A stretch of DNA of 64,000 nt, taken from the NCBI GenBank assembly GCA_964371055.1, contig CAYJLF010000004.1:124001-188000 (forward strand), in the 5' to 3' direction. Origin of the DNA: CAYJLF01 sp964371055. GTDB taxonomy: Bacteria > Eisenbacteria > RBG-16-71-46 > CAIMUX01. Of the stretch, positions 42,995 to 52,379 are shown piece after piece (within the stretch, counting starts at the first letter, position 1; every line of letters begins with the position of its first letter). The notes under the pieces are model-generated. The model was not told where the DNA came from and did not search any database. It worked only from the letters and a program-made list of their open reading frames with translations. Position numbers and translations under genes: made by a program.

Positions 42995-44800
42995 CTACTT
43001 CTCGTCCTGCGACTTCAGCAGGGCGAGGAATGCCTCCTGGGGCACGTGCACCGATCCGATCTGCTTCATCTTTCGTTTGCCTTCCTTCTGCTTCTCCAGC
43101 AGCTTCCGCTTGCGGCTGATGTCGCCGCCGTAGCACTTGGCCGTCACGTCCTTGCGCATGGCGCTCACCGTGGAACGGGCGATGATCTTGCCTCCGATCG
43201 CCGCCTGGATCGCGATCTGGAACATCTGCCGCGGGATCAGTTTCTGCAGGCGGTCGACCAGATCCCGGCCCCGTTCATAGGCCTTCTCCCGGTGGGCAAC
43301 GATCGACAGCGCGTCGACCACCTCGCCGTTCAGCAGCACGTCCAACCGGACCAGGTCGGACGCCATGTAGTCGAAGAACTCGTAGTCGAGGGTGGCATAC
43401 CCCCGGCTGTAGGACTTCAGCCGGTCATAGAAGTCGTAGATGATCTCGGAGAGCGGCATCAGGTAGGTGAGCTGCGCCCTCGTCGGGTCGAGATAGTCGA
43501 TGCCGTGGAAATCACCGCGGCGCTCTTGCACCAGTTTCATGATCGCGCCGACGTGTTCCTGCGGGGTGACGATCCGGGCCTCGATGAACGGCTCCTCGTA
43601 GAGCTCGCAGTGGCCCGGGTCGGGCATCGCGGCCGGCGAGTCGACGCGCACCACCTCGCCGTCGTCGAGCGTCGCCCGCAGCTGCACGTTTGGGATGGTG
43701 GCGATGATGTCGAGGTTGTACTCCCGGTGCAGACGCTCCTGGACGATCTCGATGTGGAGCGGCCCGAGAAAACCGCAGCGAAAGCCGAACCCCAGCGCGG
43801 CCGAGGTCTCCGGAGTCCAGCTGAGCGCCGCGTCGTTCAAGGCGAGCTTGCCGAGCGCGTCCTTGAGGTTGACGTAGTCCTCGGTGTCGACCGGGAAAAG
43901 GCCGGAGAAGACCATCGGCTTGAGCGGCTTGAAGCCCGGCAGCGGGGCGACGACCGTCGCGTCCGCGGGGGCGATCGTGTCGCCGACGGTGGCGTCTGCC
44001 ACGTTCTTGAGCCCCGCCAGCAGGTAGCCGACCTCGCCCGCCGAGAGCGACTCCTGCGGCACCATCCCCAGGCGGAGCAGCCCGACCTCGTCGACGTCGT
44101 AGGTCTTTTCCGTGGCGAGCATCCGGATGCGATCGCCCTTGCGGACGGTCCCCTCGACGACGCGGATGAAGGCCACGACCCCGCGGAACTTGTCGAACGA
44201 GGAATCGAAGATGAGGGCGCGGAGGGGCGCCTCGGGTCTTCCGGTCGGGACCGGCACGCGGGTCACCACCGCCTCGAGGATCTCCTGGACCCCGATGCCC
44301 TGCCGGGCGGAAGTCAGGAGGATCTCGTCGTCCCCGGCCGCGAGGAGGTGGTGGATCTGCTCCTTGACGTCGTCGACCCGGGCCGCCGGCATGTCGATCT
44401 TGTTGATGACCGGCAGGATCGTCAGGCCGGCCTCGAGCGCCATGTGGAGGTTGGCGACGGTCTGCGCTTCGACCCCCTGGCTCGCGTCGACCAGGAGGAG
44501 CGCCCCCTCGCACGCCGCCAGGGACCGGCTCACCTCGTAAGAGAAGTCGACATGTCCCGGGGTGTCGATCAGGTTGAAACGGTAGATGTGGCCGTCCCTG
44601 GCCGCGTAGTCCATGGCGATGGCGTGCGCCTTGATCGTGATCCCCCGCTCGCGTTCCAGGTCCATGTTGTCCAGGACCTGTTCCTTCATCTGGTTCGCCG
44701 GCAAGGTGTGGCAGAACTCGAGGAAACGGTCGGCGAGCGTCGACTTCCCATGGTCGATGTGGGCGACAATGCAGAAATTGCGGATGTCCGAGGCTTTCAT
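42995..44800 (-). CDS. lepA: elongation factor 4 (LepA)
   Basis: 601 residues, normal length. The GTPase domain has AHIDHGKSTLADR (G1), RGITIKAH (G2), DTPGHVDF (G3) and NKIDMP (G4). The specific C-terminal domain ends with GGDISRKRKLLEKQKEGKRKMK. It binds the ribosome and affects back-translocation and biogenesis. The lepA-lepB pairing is common in bacteria. Confidence 0.97.
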   Translation of the reverse strand: MKASDIRNFCIVAHIDHGKSTLADRFLEFCHTLPANQMKEQVLDNMDLERERGITIKAHAIAMDYAARDGHIYRFNLIDTPGHVDFSYEVSRSLAACEGALLLVDASQGVEAQTVANLHMALEAGLTILPVINKIDMPAARVDDVKEQIHHLLAAGDDEILLTSARQGIGVQEILEAVVTRVPVPTGRPEAPLRALIFDSSFDKFRGVVAFIRVVEGTVRKGDRIRMLATEKTYDVDEVGLLRLGMVPQESLSAGEVGYLLAGLKNVADATVGDTIAPADATVVAPLPGFKPLKPMVFSGLFPVDTEDYVNLKDALGKLALNDAALSWTPETSAALGFGFRCGFLGPLHIEIVQERLHREYNLDIIATIPNVQLRATLDDGEVVRVDSPAAMPDPGHCELYEEPFIEARIVTPQEHVGAIMKLVQERRGDFHGIDYLDPTRAQLTYLMPLSEIIYDFYDRLKSYSRGYATLDYEFFDYMASDLVRLDVLLNGEVVDALSIVAHREKAYERGRDLVDRLQKLIPRQMFQIAIQAAIGGKIIARSTVSAMRKDVTAKCYGGDISRKRKLLEKQKEGKRKMKQIGSVHVPQEAFLALLKSQDEK

Positions 44801-44824
44801 CGAGGTTCAGCCCACCTCTTCCGT

Positions 44825-45469
44825 TCAGAAGCGAAGCCGGAGTCCGGCCCGAATCCCCGCCGGGCGGGCGGCGTTCCCGTCCTGGGGTTCGAACTCCGCA
44901 TCGAAGGGGCCGAGCTGCGCATCGACGTAGGCATCTCCCATACTCAGGACGGCCGCGAAGGCCGACCACCAGGTGAAGTCCCTCCGGCGCGACGCCAAGT
45001 AGCGCCGCTCCTCCTCGAATCCGGCCTCGAGGGCCGGGTCGTCCGCCGCTTCCCGGGCCTTTCGCTCGGCCCGCCTCTCCTTCCGCCCGTAGTCGATCGC
45101 CCGTCCGATGAGGTAACCCTCCCCCGCCGCCACGACGATCGCCTTCAGATGCTTGCCGTTCGACCACTGCCCCCAGCCGGGGACCACGACCGACCGGAGC
45201 ATGATCCACTTCGGCTCGCGATGCCAAGCCCAGCCGGAGCTAGCCCCGCCGGAGCTCGGCTGCCCCGGCGCGACCAGCGTTCCCCCCTGGATCTCCGGCG
45301 GCAGCGTCACCACGCGCCCGCTGTCGGGACCCGGCGCGGCCCTGATCGCATCAGGTCTCGTCTCGGCTGTGTCGGGAGCCACCGGCGAGGGCAGGTCCTG
45401 CGCCCGCGCGACCGGGGAGGCCCCGGAGGCGATGAGATACAGCGCCCAGAGCGCTAGGGAGTGACGCAA
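44825..45469 (-). CDS. DUF5683-like membrane protein
   Basis: About 214 residues from a TTG at 45469. Earlier in-frame codons lie within the selC gene and are excluded. The N-terminus (RHSLALWALYLIASGASPVARAQ) looks like a signal peptide. The motif SVVVPGWGQWSNGKHLKAIVV is characteristic of DUF5683 proteins, which are small proteins of unknown function in the envelopes of FCB-group bacteria. A basic helix and a second hydrophobic segment follow, and the end is GIRAGLRLRF. The start is uncertain because no strong ribosome site is seen. Confidence 0.6.
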   Translation of the reverse strand: MRHSLALWALYLIASGASPVARAQDLPSPVAPDTAETRPDAIRAAPGPDSGRVVTLPPEIQGGTLVAPGQPSSGGASSGWAWHREPKWIMLRSVVVPGWGQWSNGKHLKAIVVAAGEGYLIGRAIDYGRKERRAERKAREAADDPALEAGFEEERRYLASRRRDFTWWSAFAAVLSMGDAYVDAQLGPFDAEFEPQDGNAARPAGIRAGLRLRF

Positions 45470-45491
45470 GGCGCTCGCCGGCCGGGACAAC

Positions 45492-45587
45492 TGGCGGGAA
45501 CGTGTGGGAATCGAACCCACCCCGGACACGCGAGTGCCCGGCAAAGGATTTGAAGTCCTCGGAGCCCACCAGAACTCATGCGTTCCC
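45492..45587 (-). tRNA. selC: selenocysteine tRNA (UCA anticodon)
   Basis: 96 bases including CCA. The anticodon loop CTTCAAA within GGACTTCAAATCC gives anticodon TCA, which reads UGA, and matches the classical selC core. The variable arm is long (CCGGGCAC / GTGTCCGG). The acceptor GGGAACG pairs with CGTTCCC, and the extended eighth pair expected of tRNA-Sec is C-A here. A T-stem of 5 bp and loop TTCGATT are normal. It shows that the organism decodes UGA as selenocysteine. selA, selB and selD are not in the window. Confidence 0.93.
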
Positions 45588-45641
45588 GCTGCAAAGACTG
45601 TTGTCACCGGGCATTCAGACTACCGGCCGCCCGACGGGGCG

Positions 45642-46037
45642 TCAACCATTCCGCACCGCGGTGATCTCGATCTCCACGCGGGCCGCGCGCGGGAGTCCGG
45701 AGGCCTGCACCGTCGAGCGGGCGGGATAGGGCGGGCGGAAGTACTGCGCGTAGATCTCGTTCACCGCCTGGAAGTCCGCCATGTCGGCGAGAAAGAGGGT
45801 GACCCGCACGATGTCCGCGGCCTCGAGCCCGGCCGCCGCCACGATGGCGAGCGCGTTGGCCGCCGCCCGGTGGAATTCGGGGACGACCCCACCCGGAGCG
45901 AGCTGTCCGGTGCCCGGGTCCAGTCCGATCTGCCCCGCGCAACAGAGCAGTCCGGTCTCTTCGTCCAGGATCCCCTGGGAATAAGGTCCGATCGCCGCCG
46001 GCGCCCGGTCAGTCACGATGACTCGATGTCTGCTCAT
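45642..46037 (-). CDS. ridA: RidA family enamine/imine deaminase
   Basis: 131 residues from ATG 46037 (GGGGGAGACGG site). APAAIGPYSQGI, AGQIGLDPGTGQL, GLEAADIVRVTLFLADM and RSTVQASGLPRAARVEIE fit the YjgF/YER057c/UK114 family, including the Arg that binds the carboxylate of reactive enamines. It would remove 2-aminoacrylate and similar intermediates. It lies between selC and glmS on the same strand. Confidence 0.9.
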   Translation of the reverse strand: MSRHRVIVTDRAPAAIGPYSQGILDEETGLLCCAGQIGLDPGTGQLAPGGVVPEFHRAAANALAIVAAAGLEAADIVRVTLFLADMADFQAVNEIYAQYFRPPYPARSTVQASGLPRAARVEIEITAVRNG

Positions 46038-46150
46038 CGATCCGTCTCCCCCTGTCTGTCCGCCTCGCTTGGTGCCCGATGCCCCCCAGGGCGCCCGGCT
46101 CGCTCCCCCCACCGATGGTGCGACCGGCGCTCCGTGTCGCGACGCCGGCT

Positions 46151-47977
46151 TCACTCCACCGTCACGCTCTTCGCCAGGTTGCGCGGCTGGTCGACATGAC
46201 AGCCGCGCGCGACCGCCATGTGGTAGGCCAGCAACTGGAGCGGGACGACCGAGAGGAGCGGCACCAGAGGGTCGATCGTGGGCGGGATCCGGATGACGTG
46301 GTCGGCGCGGGCCGCCACCTGCTCATCGTCTTCGGTCGCGACGGCGATGATCCGACCCCGCCGGGCGCGGACCTCCGCCATGTTGCTCAGCACCTTTTCA
46401 TGCGCCGAGTCGCGCGTACAGAGGAAGACGACCGGCATGTTCTCATCGATCAGCGCGATCGGACCGTGCTTCATCTCGGCCGCGGGGTACCCCTCCGCAT
46501 GGATGTAGGAGATCTCCTTCAGCTTCAGAGCCCCTTCCAGCGCCACCGGAAAGTTGAAGCCGCGCCCCAGATAGAGGAAGTTGGAGTGGGAGGCATAGTG
46601 GCGTGCGATGTCGCGGATCTCGTCGCTCGTCGCGAGGATCCGCTCCATCTGCTCTGGAATCGCACGCAGGGCCCCGATCAACTCCGCGGCCACCTCTTCC
46701 GCCAGGCCCCGCCACCGCCCGAGGTAGAGCGTGAGCAGCGCGAGGACTGCGACCTGCGCGGTGAAGGCCTTGGTGCTGGCGACGCCGATTTCCGGCCCCG
46801 CGTGGATGTATATTCCCCCGTCGGCCTCGCGCGCGATCGACGAACCGACCACGTTGCAGATGCCGAGGACCCGCGCGCCGCGCCGCCGCGCTTCGCGCAG
46901 GGCGGCCAGGGTGTCGGCCGTCTCGCCGGACTGGCTGATCACGATGACGAGGGTCCGGCCGTCCAGGACGGGATTTCGGTACCGGAACTCCGAGGCGTAC
47001 TCCACCTCGACCGGAATGCGGACGTACTCCTCGATCATGTACTCGCCGATCATCGCCGCATGCCAGGAGGTGCCGCAGGCGGTCAGGATGACCCGATCGA
47101 AACGCCGCAACTCATCGCCGCTCAGGTTCAGCCCGCCCAGCTTCGCCTCGGAGCGGTCCACCACGAGTCGCCCCCGAATCGCGTTCCGGATGGCGCGCGG
47201 CTGTTCGAAGATCTCCTTCAGCATGAAGTGCGGGAATCCGCCCTTCTCGATCTGGTCCAGCTCCCAGGTGACCTCCTGGACCTCGCGATTGACCGGAATC
47301 TCGTTCAACGTCTGGGTGCGGTAGCCGGTCGGGGAGATGATCGCCATCTCCTCCTCTCCCAGGTAGACGACATGGCGGGTGTGGGAGAGGATCGCCGAGA
47401 CGTCCGAGGCGACGAAGTACTCGCCATCCCCGACTCCGACCAGAAGCGGGCTCCCCTTCCGCGCTCCGACGACGATCCCGGGCGCCAGGTCGCTCACGAC
47501 GGCGATCCCGTAGGTGCCGGTCACGAGGCGCAAGGCCGAGGCGACCGCTTTCTCGAGCGAGCCGTCCCAGTACTCCTGGATGAGGTGAGCCAGGACCTCG
47601 GTGTCGGTCTCGGAGACGAACGTGTACCCCTTCAGGCGGAGCGTCTCCCGGAGCGAGTCGCTGTTCTCGATGATTCCGTTGTGCACCACGGCGAAGTGGC
47701 TGCGCTCGTCGGTGTGCGGGTGGGCGTTGATCTGAGTCGGCTCGCCGTGGGTGGCCCAGCGGGTGTGGGCGATCCCGAACCGTCCCCGCGGGGGATCGTC
47801 CCGGACGAGGCGCTCGAGGATATCGATCTTCCCCGCGTCTTTGATCACCCTCAGGCCATGATCACCCCCGACGGCCACGCCGGCAGAGTCGTACCCGCGA
47901 TACTCGAGTCGCCGCAGTCCTTCGAGCAGGATCGGGAGGCACTCCCGATTCCCCGTGTATCCGACGATTCCGCACAT
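46151..47977 (-). CDS. glmS: glucosamine-6-phosphate synthase
   Basis: 608 residues. MCGIVGYTG begins with the glutaminase nucleophile Cys2; HTRWATHG and HNGIIEN are glutaminase motifs. The two SIS domains carry CGTSWHAAMIGEY, SQSGETADTLAAL, STKAFTAQ and the terminal PRNLAKSVTVE. It makes glucosamine-6-phosphate from fructose-6-phosphate and glutamine for peptidoglycan and LPS. glmM-like follows upstream on the same strand, forming an amino-sugar pair. No glmS ribozyme is visible before it. Confidence 0.97.
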   Translation of the reverse strand: MCGIVGYTGNRECLPILLEGLRRLEYRGYDSAGVAVGGDHGLRVIKDAGKIDILERLVRDDPPRGRFGIAHTRWATHGEPTQINAHPHTDERSHFAVVHNGIIENSDSLRETLRLKGYTFVSETDTEVLAHLIQEYWDGSLEKAVASALRLVTGTYGIAVVSDLAPGIVVGARKGSPLLVGVGDGEYFVASDVSAILSHTRHVVYLGEEEMAIISPTGYRTQTLNEIPVNREVQEVTWELDQIEKGGFPHFMLKEIFEQPRAIRNAIRGRLVVDRSEAKLGGLNLSGDELRRFDRVILTACGTSWHAAMIGEYMIEEYVRIPVEVEYASEFRYRNPVLDGRTLVIVISQSGETADTLAALREARRRGARVLGICNVVGSSIAREADGGIYIHAGPEIGVASTKAFTAQVAVLALLTLYLGRWRGLAEEVAAELIGALRAIPEQMERILATSDEIRDIARHYASHSNFLYLGRGFNFPVALEGALKLKEISYIHAEGYPAAEMKHGPIALIDENMPVVFLCTRDSAHEKVLSNMAEVRARRGRIIAVATEDDEQVAARADHVIRIPPTIDPLVPLLSVVPLQLLAYHMAVARGCHVDQPRNLAKSVTVE

Positions 47978-48031
47978 CGATCCCCCCGAACTCGGCCCAC
48001 CGTCGCAGCCGATCGCCTGTCACCGCCGATG

Positions 48032-49372
48032 CTAACCGCGATCGAGCGCGACGCGCACCGATTCCAGAAGTTCTTTGGCCATCCCCGCGCTCCCGGCCTC
48101 CACGAGAATCCGCACCACCGGTTCGGTTCCGGAGGCACGAACGTGAACAAAGCCGTCCGGGCGCGCCCAGCGGAGCCCGTCTCGGGTATCCCCGGCCGGG
48201 CCCAGGCGGCCGACCAGCCGCTCCGAGACCGCTCCAATCCCCCCGGCCGGAACCCCCACCTTGATCTTGGCCTGGTGCCGAGGAGGGAGGGAGCGCGCGA
48301 GTTCTCTCAATCCCTCCGGACTCCCAGCTTCCGTCTCGCAGAGACGCGCGAAGGCCACGGCGGCGTCCCGCCCGAGGTGAACCCGAGGGTCGATCACTCC
48401 CCCGTTTCCTTCGCCTCCCAGGATTGCGCCCGTCCGTCGCATCTCGGCCACAACGTGCGCCTCCCCGACCGGGGTCCGGTGGAGCGGGACACCGAACCGG
48501 GCGGCCACCGCTTCGATTCTCGTACTGGTCGAGAGGTTGGTGACGAGCGTGCCCGGCTCCCGCTGAAGGCGCCCGAGCGCGACCAGCGGCAGCGTCCACT
48601 CCTCCCCGATCGCATCGGTCCCGGGCAGGGCCACGGCGAAGCGATCGGCGTCGGGATCGACCATCGCCGCGAAGGTCGCATCGGTCGGAACAAGATTGAG
48701 AAATTGCTTGAGAGATGCCTCGGAAGGCTCTGGGTTGTCGGCAAATGCGCCGCTGGTCTCTTCGCCGTGACAGTGCAGCTCGACGCCCAGCGCGCGAGCC
48801 AGGTCGGGAAGGAGCGCCCCACCCGCACCATGTCCGGTGTCGATCCAGACCCGCAACGTGCGGCTTCTGATCCGGTCCGCATCGACGACGCGGACGACCG
48901 CGTCGAGGTGGGCAGAGAGCGCGTCGCTCCGCCTTTCCACTACCCGGCCGAATCGTTCGTGGGAAACAAAGGGGACGATCCCGGCCTCGATTCCCCGGCG
49001 CAGCGCGGCGAAACGCTCCGGCGCCAGGAAACTCCCCCCGCGGTCGACGAACTTGAGGGCGTTCCAGGGGGCGGGGTTATGGCTGGCGCTGAGGATCAGG
49101 CCACCGGCGGCGCCCCAGACTTCGACCGCCATCTGCACGGTAGGGGTCGGGACGATACCGAGGTCGAAAACATCCCGGCCACAGGCGCGCAGGGTCGCGG
49201 CTGCCGATTGCGCCAGCGCTTCCCCGGTTCGGCGGGAGTCCCGTCCCAGAACCACCGGTCCCGGTTCGAGCAGGTCGGCCAGGGCGGCCGTCCAGGCCGC
49301 GACCACGACCGGATTGAACTCGGGTCCCACGATGCCGCGAACCCCGGAAACGCTGACCATCAGGGGGGACAT
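48032..49372 (-). CDS. glmM: phosphoglucosamine mutase / phosphomannomutase family
   Basis: 446 residues from ATG 49372. VSGVRGIVG begins domain 1; the phosphoserine loop is LILSASHNPAPWNALKF (Ser about 96); the Mg loop DPDADRFAV is at about 237; GGEGNGGVIDP is the sugar-binding loop; RASGTEPVVRILVEA is the phosphate-binding loop. Its place upstream of glmS favours conversion of glucosamine-6-phosphate to glucosamine-1-phosphate. The sequence is also compatible with archaeal-type phosphomannomutases, so the symbol is tentative. Confidence 0.8.
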   Translation of the reverse strand: MSPLMVSVSGVRGIVGPEFNPVVVAAWTAALADLLEPGPVVLGRDSRRTGEALAQSAAATLRACGRDVFDLGIVPTPTVQMAVEVWGAAGGLILSASHNPAPWNALKFVDRGGSFLAPERFAALRRGIEAGIVPFVSHERFGRVVERRSDALSAHLDAVVRVVDADRIRSRTLRVWIDTGHGAGGALLPDLARALGVELHCHGEETSGAFADNPEPSEASLKQFLNLVPTDATFAAMVDPDADRFAVALPGTDAIGEEWTLPLVALGRLQREPGTLVTNLSTSTRIEAVAARFGVPLHRTPVGEAHVVAEMRRTGAILGGEGNGGVIDPRVHLGRDAAVAFARLCETEAGSPEGLRELARSLPPRHQAKIKVGVPAGGIGAVSERLVGRLGPAGDTRDGLRWARPDGFVHVRASGTEPVVRILVEAGSAGMAKELLESVRVALDRG

Positions 49373-49474
49373 GAGGCTTCTCTTCTCCCCGCCGCCGGCG
49401 CGGAGAAGGCCGGGATCCCGCCGGGATCCGGCCCGACCGGCCCGCGCCGGCCGTCGAACTGGAACGGAAGAAAA

Positions 49475-49550
49475 TGGAGCTGGTGATCGGATTTGAACCG
49501 ATGACCTGCGCATTACGAATGCGCTGCTCTACCAACTGAGCTACACCAGC
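49475..49550 (-). tRNA. tRNA-Thr (CGT)
   Basis: 76 bases with encoded CCA. Acceptor GCTGGTG/CACCAGC; anticodon stem GCGCA/TGCGC with loop TTCGTAA, anticodon CGT. Confidence 0.96.
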
Positions 49551-49643
49551 CCGCTCTTCCCGAGGTACCGGACCGGACGGGAAATCGCCCGGGAGGTGAA
49601 TCGCATCCCGGGCGTCTCCGGCCGCGCACGGCCCTGCAACAAA

Positions 49644-49719
49644 TGGTGCTACCCCGCGGACTCGAACCGCGGACTCCCAGATTTTCAGTCTAGTGCTCTA
49701 CCAACTGAGCTAGGGTAGC
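49644..49719 (-). tRNA. tRNA-Phe (GAA)
   Basis: 76 bases with encoded CCA. Acceptor GCTACCC/GGGTAGC; anticodon loop CTGAAAA, anticodon GAA; T-arm CGCGG/CCGCG around TTCGAGT. It lies 94 bases from tRNA-Thr and probably shares its transcript. Confidence 0.96.
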
Positions 49720-49832
49720 ACCGCGAAAGGGCAAGGATGGTTGTACCCCGGGCGGCGCGGTGCCGTCAAGCCCATTTCCACAAGCCGGTTCGGCGGTTGC
49801 CCGTCTCTGGGGAGACGAGCCGATCCTCGGCT

Positions 49833-50201
49833 TCAGGCCGCGACCGATCTCCGGGCGAGCGCGGCCGCGACCGTCGCCTTGAGCTCCGTTAGGTCGGACG
49901 ACTTGACCACATACCCGTCCGCCGACCAGCTCGCGAAGCTCTGCTTGTAGCTCGGGTAGGCCGAGTTGAGGATGACGGCGACCGCCGGGCGGCTGTCCAG
50001 GATCCGGCGCAGCACATCCAGCCCGTCCATCCCTCCCAGCCGGATGTCGAGCACCACGGCTTCCGGCGGCGAGGAGCGCAGCCTCTCGAGCGCTTCTTCG
50101 CCCGACGCCACGCTCATCACTTCGTACCCGTCGTCGGCAAACTCCGACTCATAGAGCTTCCGAAGACTGGCGTCGTCCTCGACGATCAACAGACTGGCCA
50201 T
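49833..50201 (-). CDS. single-domain response regulator
   Basis: 122 residues. A receiver domain only: acidic pocket EDD (8-10), phosphoacceptor Asp52 in AVVLDIRLGGMDG, and Lys in YVVKSSDL (about 101). The switch position reads LNSAYPSYK. The start at 50201 has GGGGAGGT at good spacing; the ATG six bases upstream is too close to it. It follows the sensor kinase by 22 bp and is presumably its partner. There is no output domain, so it acts by protein contact, like CheY or a relay. Confidence 0.88.
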   Translation of the reverse strand: MASLLIVEDDASLRKLYESEFADDGYEVMSVASGEEALERLRSSPPEAVVLDIRLGGMDGLDVLRRILDSRPAVAVILNSAYPSYKQSFASWSADGYVVKSSDLTELKATVAAALARRSVAA

Positions 50202-50223
50202 CTCCATACCTCCCCGCCTCGCT

Positions 50224-52200
50224 TCAGCGGGAGCGGCGCCGGTCGCGACCGGTCCGCCGTTCGTTGACGCTCTTTCGCCGATCCTGGTTCTCGCGGATCG
50301 GGAAACTGATGGTGAACGACACGCTCCAGGGCTCTCCCGTCCGCACGTGGATCTCTCCCCCGTGCTCCTTGACGATCTGGTGCGCCACGGCGAGTCCGAG
50401 TCCGGATCCCCCCGCCTTCGTGGTCGCGAACGGAACGAACAGGCTCTCGAGGATCTCTCCCGCCATCGGCTCGCCGTCATTGGCGATCTCCATCCGCACG
50501 TCACTCGCGACCCGATCCACCCGCACGAGGATCTGATGGCCGGTCGTGACCGCCCCCAGGGCGTTCTTCAGAATGTTGATGATGACCTGCTTGACCTTGT
50601 CCCGATCGAGCAACACCCGCGGCAAGCCCGCCTGGTACTCTTCCGTGACCCGGATCCCGCGCCGTTCGGTCTCTTCGCGGATCAGGAGCAGGGTCTCCTG
50701 TGCCAGGGACGGCAGTTCGGTCATCTCCATCCGCGGCCGGGAGAGGCGCGCGAACTCGAGCTGCTCGGTCAGGATCTCCTCCAGCCGCCCGATCTCGCGG
50801 ATGATCAGATCGGTGTGTTCGACGTTCGGATCGTCCGGCGGGAGACTGCGCCGGATGCGGCGAGCGAAGCCCCCCACGGCCGACAGCGGGTTGCGGATCT
50901 CGTGCGCGACCTTGGCGCTCATCTCGCCGAGGGCGGCCAGCTTCTCCGTCTGGAGGAGGAGCGCCTGGTTCTCGCGCAGTCGCTTCTCCGCCTCGCGCAC
51001 CTGGTCGAAGAGCTGCGCGTTCTTGAGGGCGATCGCGGCCTGGGCCGCCAGGACGCTCAGGAACTGCTCATCCTCGCCTCGGAAGAGGGCGGACTCCTGG
51101 TCGCGGGACTGCTCCCGGTCACCGACTCCGAGGACGCCGACGGTCCGGTCGAAGGCGACCAGAGGGACCAGGAGAAGGGATCGCGGGTCCCCGTTCGAGC
51201 CGGGCTCCATCGTCCCATCGGCCGCCGCGTCACGGCGAAGGAGGGGACGGCGGCGGCGCGCGCATTCCACGGCCAGGGGATTCACGCGGGCCAGGATCGT
51301 TCCGTTCTCTGCCTCGAGACCGCAGTGGGATGCGACCCTGAGAGTCTCCTCCGGGCCATCCACCGTCCAGAGCACCGACCAACGCGCCTCCATCACCCGC
51401 GAGGAGACCCGGGAGATGAGCTGCAGCAGGTCCTCCAGGTTGGTCGCCGAGAGAATGCCGCGGGAGACCTCCTGCACGGTGGCCATCTCGGCGACTTGCC
51501 GCTCGAGGTCCTGATAGTTGCGACCCCGTTCGATCGAGAGTCCCGCGTGACGGGTCAGCATGACGAGAAGCTCGCGCGCGGCCGGCGGGAACGGATGGGC
51601 GTAGCCCCCGGCGACGCCCAGCACGCCGGTGACCCCGCGCGTGCCAACGACCGGCCAGAAGGACCACGGACCGTCGCCGAGCGCCTGCACGAGATCCTCG
51701 GGGTCCGGCGGGGCTTCCCCCCCGGGGACGACCGGCTCCCCCGTCAGCACCGCCAGGGCGGGCGCGCCGCCCGACGCCGTCAGCGGGTAGCAGAGCCGGC
51801 GCGCCTTCTTGGAGAGTGGGCTGCGCAGACGCCGGCGAGGATCCAGAGTCAGGCGGATCGCGTCGCCCAGCGACTCCGGGAACCGCTCGAGCAGCTTCCA
51901 GAAATCCCGCGTCAGCTCCCGCTCCCGCTCCCCGGCCGCGTCGTAGCCGCAAAGTCGTTCCCGTTCGCGGTCCGTGAGGAGCAACACCGCTCGGTCGAAG
52001 GCGAGCCCCTCCTCCGTGATCAGGGTCGAGAGGAGCGCCGAGGAGATCGCCCCGAGATCGGTGAGGCCGTGCAGGACCGTGGTGAGACGGAAGAGCGTCT
52101 GGATTTGCGCTGCCGCCTCCGGAGAGCCTTTGCTATACTGCGGATCTCGATCGTGGTCCGGTTGGGTTGCGGTCCGAGGTTCAGAAGTGCTTCCGTTCAT
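50224..52200 (-). CDS. GAF-type sensor histidine kinase
   Basis: 658 residues, no membrane segments. Two GAF domains (about 30-225 and 245-395) are followed by a coiled coil. The dimerisation box is KVAHEIRNPLSAVGGFARRI (His about 429). The ATPase domain has N-box INILKNALGAV, VEMEIANDGEP-type G1 and GGSGLGLAVAHQI G2. It is cytoplasmic and senses small molecules or redox state through GAF. The tail (NERRTGRDRRRSR) is strongly basic. The cognate regulator follows at once. Confidence 0.9.
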   Translation of the reverse strand: MNGSTSEPRTATQPDHDRDPQYSKGSPEAAAQIQTLFRLTTVLHGLTDLGAISSALLSTLITEEGLAFDRAVLLLTDRERERLCGYDAAGERERELTRDFWKLLERFPESLGDAIRLTLDPRRRLRSPLSKKARRLCYPLTASGGAPALAVLTGEPVVPGGEAPPDPEDLVQALGDGPWSFWPVVGTRGVTGVLGVAGGYAHPFPPAARELLVMLTRHAGLSIERGRNYQDLERQVAEMATVQEVSRGILSATNLEDLLQLISRVSSRVMEARWSVLWTVDGPEETLRVASHCGLEAENGTILARVNPLAVECARRRRPLLRRDAAADGTMEPGSNGDPRSLLLVPLVAFDRTVGVLGVGDREQSRDQESALFRGEDEQFLSVLAAQAAIALKNAQLFDQVREAEKRLRENQALLLQTEKLAALGEMSAKVAHEIRNPLSAVGGFARRIRRSLPPDDPNVEHTDLIIREIGRLEEILTEQLEFARLSRPRMEMTELPSLAQETLLLIREETERRGIRVTEEYQAGLPRVLLDRDKVKQVIINILKNALGAVTTGHQILVRVDRVASDVRMEIANDGEPMAGEILESLFVPFATTKAGGSGLGLAVAHQIVKEHGGEIHVRTGEPWSVSFTISFPIRENQDRRKSVNERRTGRDRRRSR

Positions 52201-52379
52201 CGCGTCTCCATGGTGCAGCGTGGACCGGTGAGCGAGGCAACGCCTCGGGCCGGTGTACCCCGGGGGGCCACCGGAAGGTTCGACTCAGCATGAAATGGTT
52301 GACGAGGGGCAAGTCGCCGCAGAACCCGCCGGCCGCAGCCGGCCGCGAGGATTCCGCCGCGTCGACGGGGAGGGAGACG

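Noticed and set aside
45470..45607. Upstream extension of the DUF5683-like protein through 45607
   Set aside because: The extension is the translated selC gene. A real start must lie below 45492.
46038..48031. glmS ribozyme or other riboswitch ahead of glmS
   Set aside because: No conserved core was recognisable in the short gap between glmM and glmS.
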